A stretch of 64,000 nucleotides of DNA from assembly GCF_014652875.1 (NCBI RefSeq), contig NZ_BMZQ01000004.1, positions 62,001 through 126,000 of the forward strand, given 5' to 3'. The position numbers were made by a program, and so were the translations under genes. The stretch comes from Tianweitania populi (GTDB lineage: Bacteria > Pseudomonadota > Alphaproteobacteria > Rhizobiales > Rhizobiaceae). Positions 43,905 to 52,615 of this stretch are shown here, one piece after another (position 1 is the first letter of the stretch; each line of letters starts with the position of its first letter). A model generated the notes under the pieces. That model worked only from the letters and a program-made list of their open reading frames with translations. It made no database searches and was not told the DNA's origin.

Positions 43905-44987
43905 ATGGCAGCGGCATCTCAGCAGGGCGCGCTTGTGCTTGAAGGTTTGTCGAAGCGCTATGGCACGTTCACAGCGCTCGAACCCACCAGCCTGACCATC
44001 GAAGACGGCGAGTTCCTCACGCTGCTGGGGCCATCGGGTTCCGGCAAGACCACCTTGCTGCAGATGATCTCCGGTTTGACCGATCCGAGCGAAGGGCGCC
44101 TGATCTTCAACGGTGAAGACTGGACTCACAGGCCCGTCAACGCGCGCGGCATGGGGTTAGTGTTCCAGCATTATGCGTTGTTCCCGCACATGACGGTTGC
44201 CGAAAACGTCGCCTTCCCGCTGGAAATGCGCAAGCTGCCTTCGGCCGAGATGAAGACGCGCGTGGAAGAAACGCTGCGCAAGGTTCAGCTCGACCAGTTC
44301 GCGCATCGCTTTCCCAAGGAACTGTCGGGCGGCCAGCAGCAGCGTGTCGCCTTGGCCCGCTGTCTTGTGTTCCGCCCGAAGGTGATCCTGATGGACGAGC
44401 CGCTGGGCGCGCTCGACAAGGCGTTGCGCGAGCATATGCAGCTCGAAATCCGCCGACTGCACAAGGAGTACGGCACCACGATCATCTACGTGACCCATGA
44501 CCAGGAAGAAGCGCTGGTGATGTCCGACCGCATCTGCGTCATGAACCATGCGCGGGTGGAACAGATCGGCGCGCCGAGCCAGATCTACGGCAATCCGGAA
44601 ACGCTCTTCGCCGCGACCTTTATCGGCCATTCCAACGTGCTGAGCGGTGAGAAGGTGTCGAGCGACGGTGATGTCGCGACCATCCGCACGCCGTTTGGCA
44701 CGTTCAGCGGCAAACATACGGCGCGTGATCGTTCCGCAACCGATGTGTCGTTGATCATCCGGCCGGAGCAGATGCGTTTGGGTTCGGCGCCTGGTGACGC
44801 GTTTGACGGCGTGACGGGTCGGCTGACGGACCTGATCTATGTCGGCGCCGAAACGCGGCTTTTGTTGACGCTTGGGTCCGACACCAGCCTGACCTTGCGC
44901 CATGATCCTTCGGCTGGCGACCTGCCGTCGATCGGCGACGAGGTGGCGGTTCATTGGCCGAAAACAGCAGCGAGAATCGTGACATGA
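43905..44987 (+). CDS. Polyamine-type ABC importer ATPase (PotA-like)
   Basis: 360 residues. ATPase domain (about 10-240): GPSGSGKTTLLQM Walker [16 protein letters not shown] signature, VILMDEPLGALDK Walker B, YVTHDQEEAL switch. The C-terminal TOBE-type regulatory region (about 265-360) contains LIIRPEQMRL and LIYVGAETRLLL. AGGAG lies before ATG 43905, and the stop overlaps the permease start (ATGA). Confidence 0.93.
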   Translation: MAAASQQGALVLEGLSKRYGTFTALEPTSLTIEDGEFLTLLGPSGSGKTTLLQMISGLTDPSEGRLIFNGEDWTHRPVNARGMGLVFQHYALFPHMTVAENVAFPLEMRKLPSAEMKTRVEETLRKVQLDQFAHRFPKELSGGQQQRVALARCLVFRPKVILMDEPLGALDKALREHMQLEIRRLHKEYGTTIIYVTHDQEEALVMSDRICVMNHARVEQIGAPSQIYGNPETLFAATFIGHSNVLSGEKVSSDGDVATIRTPFGTFSGKHTARDRSATDVSLIIRPEQMRLGSAPGDAFDGVTGRLTDLIYVGAETRLLLTLGSDTSLTLRHDPSAGDLPSIGDEVAVHWPKTAARIVT

Positions 44988-46729
44988 GCGCGAGTGCTGT
45001 TGTTTCCGCGCCGCGGCGCTTTCAGTTCGGCCCGCTTTGGCTGGTGCTTCCGGCGCTGGCTTTGCTTGCCGTTTTCTTCATCTTCCCGCTGGGACGCCTT
45101 TTCGTGCTGGGCGTCCAGGATCCCGGCACAGGCGCGCTGACGACGGAGCATTATGCGCGCTTGGCCGACACGCCGGTTTATTGGCGCATCCTCGGCATCA
45201 CCTTCCGCATCGCATTCCTGACGGCGGCGTTCTGCCTGCTGCTCGGCTACCCCCTGGCATTGTGGCTGTCGAAAATGGACAGCCGGCGCCAGTCTCTGAT
45301 GACGCTGCTGGTTCTCCTGCCGTTCTGGACGTCCTACCTCGTCAAGACCTTCGCCTGGATGATCCTGCTCGGCAATCGCGGCGTGTTGAACTCGCTGCTG
45401 ACGGATACGGGTCTGCTCGAGCGGCCGATGCGGCTGATGTATAACGAGCTCGGCGTCATTATCGGCATGGTGCATGCGATGATGCCACTGGCCGTGTTGA
45501 CCATGTTGCCGGTGATGAACAGCATCGACAACCGGCTGTCGCTTGCCGCCGGCACGATGGGTGCGAGCCGCTCGCAGCGCTTCTGGCTGATCTACTTCCC
45601 GCTTTCCGCGCCCGGTGTGGCTGCGGCCGGTTTGCTGACCTTCATCACCTCGCTCGGCTTCTTTATCGTGCCAGCCTTCCTCGGCGGACGCGGCCAGACT
45701 ATGCTGGCGCAGACCATCATCACGCAGGTTCAGGAGCTGGTGAACTGGTCGTTTGCGGCAGTTCTCGCCAGCCTGATGGTGGCGGCGACGCTGGTTGCGA
45801 TTTGGATCTACAACAAGTTCTTCGGCCTTTCCGCACTGTCCGGTCAGGCACCAAAGGTCGATGGTACTCCGCGCGGAAGTGCGGCTCTGCGCGCCTGCGG
45901 ACAGCGCGTTCTGAAAGACCTTGCCTGGCTTTCGAGCCCATTCGACCGCTTCGCCTCGCAGGACCCTTCAGCCAAAGGCGGCTTCAGCATCTATGCCCTG
46001 GTCGCGGTGATTTTTCTCGTCGCGCCGATCCTGGTCGTGTTTCCGCTGGCTTTCACCTCGGCGAGCTCGCTGCAGTTCCCGCCGCCCGGCTATTCGCTGC
46101 GTTGGTTCGAGCAATATTTCTCCTCGCCGGTGTGGCTTGCCGCAACGCTGCGCTCCTTCGGCGTCGCCTTTGCAACCGCCTTCTGCGCCACGGTGCTCGG
46201 CGGCCTTGCAGCACTGGCGCTGGCTCGCAGCCAGTCTCGCTGGAATGGGCCGATCTTCGCTCTGATGCTGGCGCCGATGGTGGTGCCCAGGATCGTCATT
46301 GCTGTGGGCCTGTTCTACCTCATGGCGCAGATCGGTCTGGTGGCGACGAATACCGGCCTTGTGATTGGCCACACGCTTCTTGCAATCCCCTACTGCTTCA
46401 TCACGATTGGCGCGGTGCTGAAAAGCTATGACTGGCGGCTGAACCAGGCGGCCGAGACGCTGGGTGCCGGGCGCTTGACGATCCTGCGCCGCATCACCCT
46501 GCCGCTTCTGCGCGGCGGTGTGATCTCGGCTGCCTTGTTCGCCTTCGTCACCTCCTTCGATGAGCTGACGGTCGCGATCTTCATTTCGGGCGGGCTCAAG
46601 ACGACGCTGCCGAAGCAGATGTGGGATGACATGTTCCTGCAGCTCAACCCGACCCTCGCGGCGGTGTCCGTAGTGGTTCTGCTGATCGTGACCGTGATCC
46701 TGCTTGCAACCCGCAAACTCCAGAAGTGA
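44984..46729 (+). CDS. Polyamine-type ABC importer, two permease units fused (PotB-PotC)
   Basis: 581 residues. Two binding-protein-dependent permease domains in tandem, each with about six helices. The first (about 10-290) contains VHAMMPLAVLTMLPVMNSID and LAAGTMGASRSQRFWLIYFPLSAPG; the second (about 325-581) contains IGHTLLAIPYCFITIGAVLKSYD and QAAETLGAGRLTILRRITLPLL. Both EAA-type loops for ATPase contact are present. A joining loop of about 45 residues contains a polar stretch. The fusion removes the need for a separate PotC gene, and none is present. Confidence 0.9.
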   Translation: MSASAVVSAPRRFQFGPLWLVLPALALLAVFFIFPLGRLFVLGVQDPGTGALTTEHYARLADTPVYWRILGITFRIAFLTAAFCLLLGYPLALWLSKMDSRRQSLMTLLVLLPFWTSYLVKTFAWMILLGNRGVLNSLLTDTGLLERPMRLMYNELGVIIGMVHAMMPLAVLTMLPVMNSIDNRLSLAAGTMGASRSQRFWLIYFPLSAPGVAAAGLLTFITSLGFFIVPAFLGGRGQTMLAQTIITQVQELVNWSFAAVLASLMVAATLVAIWIYNKFFGLSALSGQAPKVDGTPRGSAALRACGQRVLKDLAWLSSPFDRFASQDPSAKGGFSIYALVAVIFLVAPILVVFPLAFTSASSLQFPPPGYSLRWFEQYFSSPVWLAATLRSFGVAFATAFCATVLGGLAALALARSQSRWNGPIFALMLAPMVVPRIVIAVGLFYLMAQIGLVATNTGLVIGHTLLAIPYCFITIGAVLKSYDWRLNQAAETLGAGRLTILRRITLPLLRGGVISAALFAFVTSFDELTVAIFISGGLKTTLPKQMWDDMFLQLNPTLAAVSVVVLLIVTVILLATRKLQK

Positions 46730-48327
46730 ATGATGCCGGACAGTTCGTTCTGTCCGGCCCGATATCAAGGCATTCCAAACTCATGCAGCAAATCCTAGGA
46801 CTGGCGAACCGCCTTCAGGACCTGGCGCGCGCCACACCTGACCGCATCTATGCGTCAACCGCTTCGGGCCCGGTGACGTTTGGCGCGCTCGCGACAGCAG
46901 CCGATGCGATGGCTCAACGCCTGCACGACCTCGGTATCAAGCGCGGCGACCGGGTGGTGGTCATGATGGCCAACAGCCTGGCATCGCTGTCGTTGATCCA
47001 CGGCCTGATGCGCGGCGGCTTCGTGTGGGTGCCGGTCAATCCGGCCCTAGTCGGCGCGCCGCTCCAGCATGTGTTGCGCACTACGCAGCCAAGCCTCATT
47101 CTCTGCGATGCCGGTGTCGAAAACGCCTTCGAGAACCTAGCAGAGGTGGCCTCGATCCAGATCGAGATCATCTCCGATCGCGGTCTGCCGGCCAAAGCCG
47201 AAGAACCCTGTGCGGATGACTTCGCCGGACCGGATGATCTCGCGACCATCATGTTCACCTCCGGCACGACGGGTCCGGCCAAGGGGGTGATGGTGACCCA
47301 CATGATGCTGGAACTGGCGGCCGAGGCGGTCAGCCTGTGTGCCGATGTCGTTCCCGGCGACAACCTCTTCATGTGGGAACCGTTCTATCATATCGGCGGC
47401 GCGCAGGTTCTGCTGCTGCCGCTCGTGCGCGACGTGTCGCTGACGATCTCGGACCGCTTCAGCGCATCGCGATTCTGGCAGCAGGTTGCCGAAGCGGGCT
47501 GCACGCATATCCACCATCTCGGCGGCATCATCCAGATCCTGCTGAAACAGCCCGACAGTTCCTGGGAGCGCAACCACAAGGTTCGTGTTGCCTGGGGCGG
47601 CGGCTGCGCGCCGGAAGCCTGGCTTCCATTTGAGAAGCGTTTCGGAATCCAGATCCGTGAATGCTACGGCATGACCGAATGCTCCAGCCTGACCTCGTGG
47701 AATGCGGAGGGCGTGGTCGGTTCAGTCGGGCGCGCCATGCCATGGTTCGACATCACGTTGAAGGATGAGACCGGCCGCACGTTAGGACCGGGCGAAGGCC
47801 GCGGCGAGATCGTCGTGCGCACGTCGCTGCCCGGCGCGATCACCCAAGGCTATTACGCCAACCCGCAAGCGACCGCGAAGGCACTGCAGGACGACGGCTT
47901 CCACACCGGCGATCTCGGCTCCTGGGACGAAAACGGCATGCTGTTCTTTCATGGGCGGATGACGGACTCGGTCCGATGCAAGGGCGAGAATGTTTCGGCC
48001 TTTGAAGTTGAAAGCGTTGCCAACCGCCACCCGGACGTTGCCGAAGCCGCGATGGTCGGCGTCCCGGGAGAAATCGGCGAGCACGATATTCAGCTGTTCA
48101 TCCAGCCGCGCGAAGGAACAAGACCCGATCCGGCCGACATCTGGTCATGGATGGCGGACCAGCTCGCGCCCTATCAGCGTCCCCGCTACATCGCGCTGGT
48201 GCCGGAATTTCCGCGCACGCCAAGCCAGCGCATCCAGAAGCATCTTCTACCACAGCGGCCGGACATGCGGTGGGAAGCGAACATCCCCAGCCACAAGCCG
48301 AAGATCCGCGAAGGAGCATCCAAATGA
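46726..48327 (+). CDS. AMP-dependent acyl-CoA ligase (CaiC-like)
   Basis: 533 residues from GTG 46726, which overlaps the permease stop (GTGA); ATG 46783 is an alternative giving a more usual N-terminus. ANL-superfamily motifs: IMFTSGTTGPAKGVMVTH, ECYGMTECSSLTSWN, FHTGDLGSWDENGM and GRMTDSVRCKGENVSAFEVE. Activates a carboxylic acid as its CoA thioester. The pairing with a crotonase-fold enzyme recalls caiC/caiD of carnitine metabolism, but no CaiA/CaiB is present, so the substrate stays open. Confidence 0.88.
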   Translation: MNDAGQFVLSGPISRHSKLMQQILGLANRLQDLARATPDRIYASTASGPVTFGALATAADAMAQRLHDLGIKRGDRVVVMMANSLASLSLIHGLMRGGFVWVPVNPALVGAPLQHVLRTTQPSLILCDAGVENAFENLAEVASIQIEIISDRGLPAKAEEPCADDFAGPDDLATIMFTSGTTGPAKGVMVTHMMLELAAEAVSLCADVVPGDNLFMWEPFYHIGGAQVLLLPLVRDVSLTISDRFSASRFWQQVAEAGCTHIHHLGGIIQILLKQPDSSWERNHKVRVAWGGGCAPEAWLPFEKRFGIQIRECYGMTECSSLTSWNAEGVVGSVGRAMPWFDITLKDETGRTLGPGEGRGEIVVRTSLPGAITQGYYANPQATAKALQDDGFHTGDLGSWDENGMLFFHGRMTDSVRCKGENVSAFEVESVANRHPDVAEAAMVGVPGEIGEHDIQLFIQPREGTRPDPADIWSWMADQLAPYQRPRYIALVPEFPRTPSQRIQKHLLPQRPDMRWEANIPSHKPKIREGASK

Positions 48328-49415
48328 GTTGCGACATCCTCATCACCGGCACGGGCATGTTCGCCGGGCGCATCGCGCTCGATATCGCATCAACGGCCAG
48401 GGAGCCTATCAACGTCGTGATTGCCGGCCGCAACCGGATGCGGCTCGACTGGCTGCGGACGGCCGGCAACGCCCGTGCAGCCATGTTCGACACGCCCGCG
48501 CGGTTTTCGACGCAGGCAATCGACCTGCTGGAGCCGGGCGCCAGCGAGGCTGTCATTCGCGAGCACCAGCCGCGCCTCGTGGTTCAAGCCGCATCGATCC
48601 AGACTTCGACCGTGATTTCCGACGGGGGTTCGCGCTGGACCGATCTGGTTGCGGAAGGCGGGTTGAGCGCGACCGCGGTGTTTCAGGCGCTGATTTCGAG
48701 CCGCATGGCTGCTGCGATCTCGGCACTTGCACCGCAAACCAAGCTAATCAACTGCTCGTTTCCCGATGTCGTCAACGGCATGATCACCGCGATGGGCCAT
48801 GATGTGCTTTGCGGAACTGGCAATGTCGCCATCCTTTCAAACGTGTTTGCCGGCGCGCGTGAAAACCTTCCCGACGGCCCGCTGCGCGTGCTCGCCCATT
48901 ATCAGTGCCTTGCGCCATGGCGTCAGCCGCCGGAAGCGCGCAAAGGTGCAGCGGCACCGCGCGTGTTCATCGGCGACACGGAGATCACCGATCCGTTCGA
49001 CGCCTTCAGCCATTGCCAGCTGACGCCCGAGCCGGCCATTGAGATTTCAGGCGCATCCGGCGTCACCTTGATGCTGGCATTCGCGGCAAACAAGGTGTGG
49101 CACGGGCATGTCCCGGGGCCAAACGGGTTGCCGGGCGGTTATCCCGTCAAGCTCGAAGATGGGGCGTTGAAGCTAGACTTGCCTTCATCTGTCAGCGAGG
49201 CGGATGCGATTGCCTGGAACGAAGCGTTTGAAGCGCGCAAAGGCCTGACCGTCAGCGACGGAACGGCGCACTATCATGGCCGCCTGAAGGAGCTGTTGGC
49301 TGAAGAAGGGTCGGTTCACGCCGAGGGTTTTGCGTTGAAGGACCTTGAAGCGGTTTGCAGTGACTTACTCGTCTTGCGCGATCGTCTTTCTGCGACGCCC
49401 TCCAGAGTGAACTAG
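48324..49415 (+). CDS. Rossmann-fold protein of unknown function
   Basis: 363 residues. N-terminus CDILITGTGMFAGRIALDIASTA looks like a dinucleotide-binding loop (GxGxxA), followed by VVIAGRNRMRLDWLR, resembling saccharopine-dehydrogenase-like or SDR-like proteins. LVVQAASIQTSTVISDGG and KLINCSFPDVVNGMITAMGHDVLCG are further conserved-looking blocks. I do not recognise a family. ATGA overlap with the ligase gene makes it part of the same operon, where an NAD(P)-dependent step on the ligase/hydratase product is the natural guess. Confidence 0.75.
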   Translation: MSCDILITGTGMFAGRIALDIASTAREPINVVIAGRNRMRLDWLRTAGNARAAMFDTPARFSTQAIDLLEPGASEAVIREHQPRLVVQAASIQTSTVISDGGSRWTDLVAEGGLSATAVFQALISSRMAAAISALAPQTKLINCSFPDVVNGMITAMGHDVLCGTGNVAILSNVFAGARENLPDGPLRVLAHYQCLAPWRQPPEARKGAAAPRVFIGDTEITDPFDAFSHCQLTPEPAIEISGASGVTLMLAFAANKVWHGHVPGPNGLPGGYPVKLEDGALKLDLPSSVSEADAIAWNEAFEARKGLTVSDGTAHYHGRLKELLAEEGSVHAEGFALKDLEAVCSDLLVLRDRLSATPSRVN

Positions 49416-49442
49416 CAGCGCTCCATCAGGGCTTCGGCACGC

Positions 49443-50720
49443 CTAGACCTGACGCGGCTCTGCAAACCGATCGAACATCGCTTCCTCACCCATCTGCCCG
49501 CCTTTGAGCAGGAGGCACAGGCCATCGCGGGCGGGATTGTCGCTACGGGTTTTGGACAAGGCAACGCCTGGTGCGAAAGAGCCAGCGCTGGAGAGACCCC
49601 AGACGCCGAGATGCTGAACGACGTGGCTGGATGTGTCGCCGCCGGCGACCAGAAGACGGCGGACGGGGGCCTGGTTGAGGATGCTGTCGGTCAGTCGGCC
49701 CGTCGCGGTGGCGAGATCGGCGTGGGCGGAGGTGGCGTGCGCATCGGCATCCGGTGCCGTGGTGACGAGCACGTTGGCGCCTTGTTTCAGGAAGTTTACG
49801 GCTTCCTTGATGATGGCTTGGCGGTGCGCTTCCTCGCTGAGCAGGCGCTCTGGGTTCACCGCCACTCTGCGATAGCGGGTGGCGGCGGCGATCTGGCGGC
49901 GGGTCAAAGGTGACAGCGAGCCGGCGATCGCGAGGGTCGGACCGCTGTCGGCAGAAGCTTTGTTGGGCGCTGTGGTCTCGGAGGCCGGGAAGAAGGCTTG
50001 AGCGACACTGCTGGCGCCAAGGACGATTTGCGGTGTGCCTTGTGTCGCGCGGGCTCTGAGCAGCTGGCCGATGCAGGCAATGTGACGCTCGTCGAGTGCA
50101 TCGAGCAGGACATAAGGCTTGTCGCCTGGGTTGATGTCCCGTTCGGCTTCGAGGTCGCGCCACGAAATGAGACCCACGTCACGTGCGCCGAGCGCAATCA
50201 GATGCCGGCGCAGATCCGCTTCACTCATCGGCGTTGCCGGATGGCGGCTCATGGTGGGGTGGCGATCGAGGCGGTAGACGTCGCCGCCTTGCCCGGCAGC
50301 GGCGAAGAGGTTGCCGAAGATGCAGTAACGGTCGAGCGAGGGTTGCCCGCCGAGCACAAGCACCTGATCACGAGCGCCGGGGACGCGCAGCGTTTCGACG
50401 GCGGTGACAAGATTGCCAAGTTCGGCAGCGCTGTCGAAGGTCGAGCAGCATTTGTAATGGATCAGGCGTGCGCCCGTTTCGGCGAAGAAGGTCGCGACGG
50501 GCTGCAACTCGCGATCCATCGCATCGGGCGCCATGCTGCGGACGGAACCGGCGACCCCGAGGGCGTCTAGCGGGCCGGCCTGTTCCAGATGCTCGCGCGA
50601 TGGAACGCCGAGGAACAGGAAGGCTTGGACGCCACGGGCGGCGAGTGTCGCCAGCGTATCGGTGGCGCCGGTGAAATCATCGCCATACCAAGCATAGGAT
50701 GGCCGGCTCTGGCCGCTCAT
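49443..50720 (-). CDS. Four-carbon acid sugar kinase family protein (DUF1537/OtnK/OiaK-like)
   Basis: 425 residues from ATG 50720, overlapping the RuBisCO-like stop (ATGA). N-terminal domain starts YAWYGDDFTGATDTLATLAARG, with HYKCCSTFDSA and VLGGQPSLDRYCIFGNLFA. The C-terminal nucleotide-binding domain has AIAGSLSPLTRRQIAAA and LLVAGGDTSSHVVQHLGV. The family phosphorylates acid sugars such as threonate, erythronate or 3-oxo-isoapionate (from memory of published assignments). Placed last after TRAP-binding-protein, VOC and RuBisCO-like genes, it should supply the phosphorylated substrate for the RuBisCO-like enzyme. Confidence 0.88.
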   Translation of the reverse strand: MSGQSRPSYAWYGDDFTGATDTLATLAARGVQAFLFLGVPSREHLEQAGPLDALGVAGSVRSMAPDAMDRELQPVATFFAETGARLIHYKCCSTFDSAAELGNLVTAVETLRVPGARDQVLVLGGQPSLDRYCIFGNLFAAAGQGGDVYRLDRHPTMSRHPATPMSEADLRRHLIALGARDVGLISWRDLEAERDINPGDKPYVLLDALDERHIACIGQLLRARATQGTPQIVLGASSVAQAFFPASETTAPNKASADSGPTLAIAGSLSPLTRRQIAAATRYRRVAVNPERLLSEEAHRQAIIKEAVNFLKQGANVLVTTAPDADAHATSAHADLATATGRLTDSILNQAPVRRLLVAGGDTSSHVVQHLGVWGLSSAGSFAPGVALSKTRSDNPARDGLCLLLKGGQMGEEAMFDRFAEPRQV

Positions 50721-52003
50721 GCCGCCTTGCTGCCGAAGAATTCCAGCGCTTGCCGCAATGGCTGCGAGGACTTGGCGGCATCTTTGAGCGTTTGGCCCGT
50801 GCGCGTTGCCTCGAAGGCTGCGCGGATGCTTTCGACACCGGCCGCAGCGCCACCGGGATGACCCGCAATGCCGCCGCCGGCCATGAACAGAAAATCGTCG
50901 CCGCCGGCCGCCTGGCGGGTGGCGGGCACCGTTCCCGCCCACTGACCGGAGGAAAAGGCAGGCAGCACGCGATCGTCGGATTGATCGTCGAGCGGGGTCA
51001 GGCAGAGTGCGGTGCTGTCGATCACTTCCTGGTTGTCCTGCGCGAATTTGCCGTCGAGACCATGCACATGCATGTGATCGACGCCCGCCAAACGCCAGAG
51101 CACCTGGTAGGCGCCAAAGCCGATGCCGAGCACCTCGCAGCGCGACAGAGCGCCGAAGCCGTTGCGGTGGCCATGCAGTGCCAGGTCGGTGGAACGGCGC
51201 AGCGTTTCCACGGCCGAAAAGCCGCACCAATTCAGATTGGCCATGACGCAAGTGCCGCCTTCGCGTGCAACCAGATCGGCATGGCGGCGCATGGCGTCGG
51301 TATCGTCGGTGATGTTGAAGGCCATCATCACCCGCCGGCCGGAGCGATCCTCGGCGCGCTTGATCTCGGCCATCACGGCCGGAATGCGCTCGCGCAGCGG
51401 TGCATGGTCCGGATTGGCCGAGATTTCGTCGTCCTTGATGAAATCGATGCCGGCTTGGCAGAGGATCACGACCTGCGCGGCGGTTTCAGCCGAAGACATG
51501 CCGACATTGGGCTTGATGATTGAGCCGAGCAGCGGCCCCTCGCCCGCCTTCATCAGCGCGCGCGTTCCGGCGATACCCTGCTTGGGCATACGGTAACGAC
51601 GGCGATAGGATGAAGGCAGGGTGATGGTTTGCAGGCGAAGACCGGTCACCTCGCCGAGATCATAGAGGTTGCCGGCGACGGTTGAGGCAAGGGCTGAAAG
51701 GTTGACGCCGATATTGGCGATGGGAAAGCGGATGCGGATGCGCGCGCGTTTGAAAGGCCCAGCAATGCCCCGCCGTTGGAGCCAAGCGCTCGGCAGCGTC
51801 GGTTCGGGGCGTTCTTCGAGGCTATCGACGGCGATGACCTCCGCGCGGGCGCGGGCGCGCAGGTCGTCCGTTTCACCGGCAACGCGGATGAAGGTGCCGG
51901 ATGACTGCTCGCCAGCCATGATCTCCGCCACTTTGGCAGGATCAAGCGGCGTTTCTATAAGGTATTCGGCCTCGAAATGCTCTTCCGCCATTGGCTGGCT
52001 CAT
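50717..52003 (-). CDS. RuBisCO-like protein (form IV), probable sugar-phosphate decarboxylase/transcarboxylase
   Basis: 428 residues with the RuBisCO large-subunit fold. Active-site equivalents are present: Lys164 in GSIIKPNVGMS, carbamylatable Lys190 with Asp191-Asp192-Glu193 in IKDDEIS, Arg280 in HGHRNG, the HMHVHG histidines (310-314), loop-6 Lys319 in LDGKFAQD and the phosphate-binding Gly run 376-379 (MAGGGIAG). This differs from methionine-salvage and deaminase-type forms, which lose several of these. RuBisCO-like proteins next to DUF1537 kinases act in D-apionate catabolism on 3-oxo-isoapionate 4-phosphate (OiaX/OiaT; recalled). ATGA overlaps on both sides. Confidence 0.9.
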   Translation of the reverse strand: MSQPMAEEHFEAEYLIETPLDPAKVAEIMAGEQSSGTFIRVAGETDDLRARARAEVIAVDSLEERPEPTLPSAWLQRRGIAGPFKRARIRIRFPIANIGVNLSALASTVAGNLYDLGEVTGLRLQTITLPSSYRRRYRMPKQGIAGTRALMKAGEGPLLGSIIKPNVGMSSAETAAQVVILCQAGIDFIKDDEISANPDHAPLRERIPAVMAEIKRAEDRSGRRVMMAFNITDDTDAMRRHADLVAREGGTCVMANLNWCGFSAVETLRRSTDLALHGHRNGFGALSRCEVLGIGFGAYQVLWRLAGVDHMHVHGLDGKFAQDNQEVIDSTALCLTPLDDQSDDRVLPAFSSGQWAGTVPATRQAAGGDDFLFMAGGGIAGHPGGAAAGVESIRAAFEATRTGQTLKDAAKSSQPLRQALEFFGSKAA

Positions 52004-52539
52004 AGCTTCGACAGGTCTGGGAACGGTCGGACCGGATCGCTGCCGTCCCAGGTCTCGGATGCCTGGCGGATGGCGTCGAACATCCGGCCCTTCGGTCCGG
52101 CGACTTCCGACAGTTCGATCACGGTGCCGGGGTGATAATGCGTGTCGAAATAAACGAAGCGGCCGTTCTGGCCGACCTCGCCGCTCATCACGACCTCGAA
52201 GCCCTGCTTGATCAGGCGCTCAAGATCGGCGTCGTATTGATCGGTCCAGTAGGCGACATGCTGCAGACCGCGATGGCCAGCCTCGCGAAAATCACGATAC
52301 ATGGAGGGGACATCGTTGCGCGTCTGGATCAGTTCGACCTGCAACTCGCCGGAGTTGGCGAGCGCGACCGAATTGTGCGGCTGGTAGGCTTCGCCCTTGT
52401 AGCGGTAGTTTTCGATCGGCACGCGCTCATTGTAGAAGAACGGGCCGACGCCGAGCGTACGGCTCCAATAATCCATAGCCGCCTCGATGTCGTCGACGAC
52501 ATAGCCGGCCTGGCGGATCTTTCCGAAGAAGCGACTCAT
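52000..52539 (-). CDS. VOC-superfamily (glyoxalase/dioxygenase-like) protein
   Basis: 179 residues. Starts IRQAGYVVDDIEAAMDYWSRTLGVGPFF, then LQVELIQTRNDVPSMYRDF, GLQHVAYWTDQYDADLERL and YFDTHYHPGTVIELSEV, the paired beta-alpha-beta-beta-beta modules and metal-ligand pattern (His/Glu) of vicinal-oxygen-chelate enzymes. It could isomerize, epimerize or cleave a hydroxy-keto acid. Situated between the TRAP binding-protein gene and the RuBisCO-like gene, with an ATGA overlap onto the latter, so it probably acts early in that pathway. Confidence 0.85.
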   Translation of the reverse strand: MSRFFGKIRQAGYVVDDIEAAMDYWSRTLGVGPFFYNERVPIENYRYKGEAYQPHNSVALANSGELQVELIQTRNDVPSMYRDFREAGHRGLQHVAYWTDQYDADLERLIKQGFEVVMSGEVGQNGRFVYFDTHYHPGTVIELSEVAGPKGRMFDAIRQASETWDGSDPVRPFPDLSKL

Positions 52540-52578
52540 CTGATGTCTTTACGTCTGCAAATCTGATGGAAACTGATG

Positions 52579-52599
52579 GGGAGATGCCTTGCATCTCCC
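52579..52599 (-). terminator. Hairpin after the TRAP binding-protein gene
   Basis: GGGAGATGC and GCATCTCCC are perfect 9-base reverse complements with a 3-base loop, located 16 bases after the binding-protein stop and 40 bases before the VOC start on the minus strand. Likely attenuates readthrough or protects the upstream mRNA. Confidence 0.65.
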
Positions 52600-52615
52600 G
52601 CATGATCATCCGGCG

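Noticed and set aside
41866-48327. Calling the hydratase/ligase operon carnitine (cai) genes
   Set aside because: Only CaiC- and CaiD-like folds are present; CaiA, CaiB and a CaiT-like carrier are missing and the importer is polyamine-type.
50717-52003. Carbon-fixing RuBisCO together with the bisphosphatase at 28923 as a Calvin cycle
   Set aside because: The protein is a form IV type without a small subunit, phosphoribulokinase or other cycle genes, and its partners are an acid-sugar kinase and a TRAP importer; the bisphosphatase is 20 kb away.
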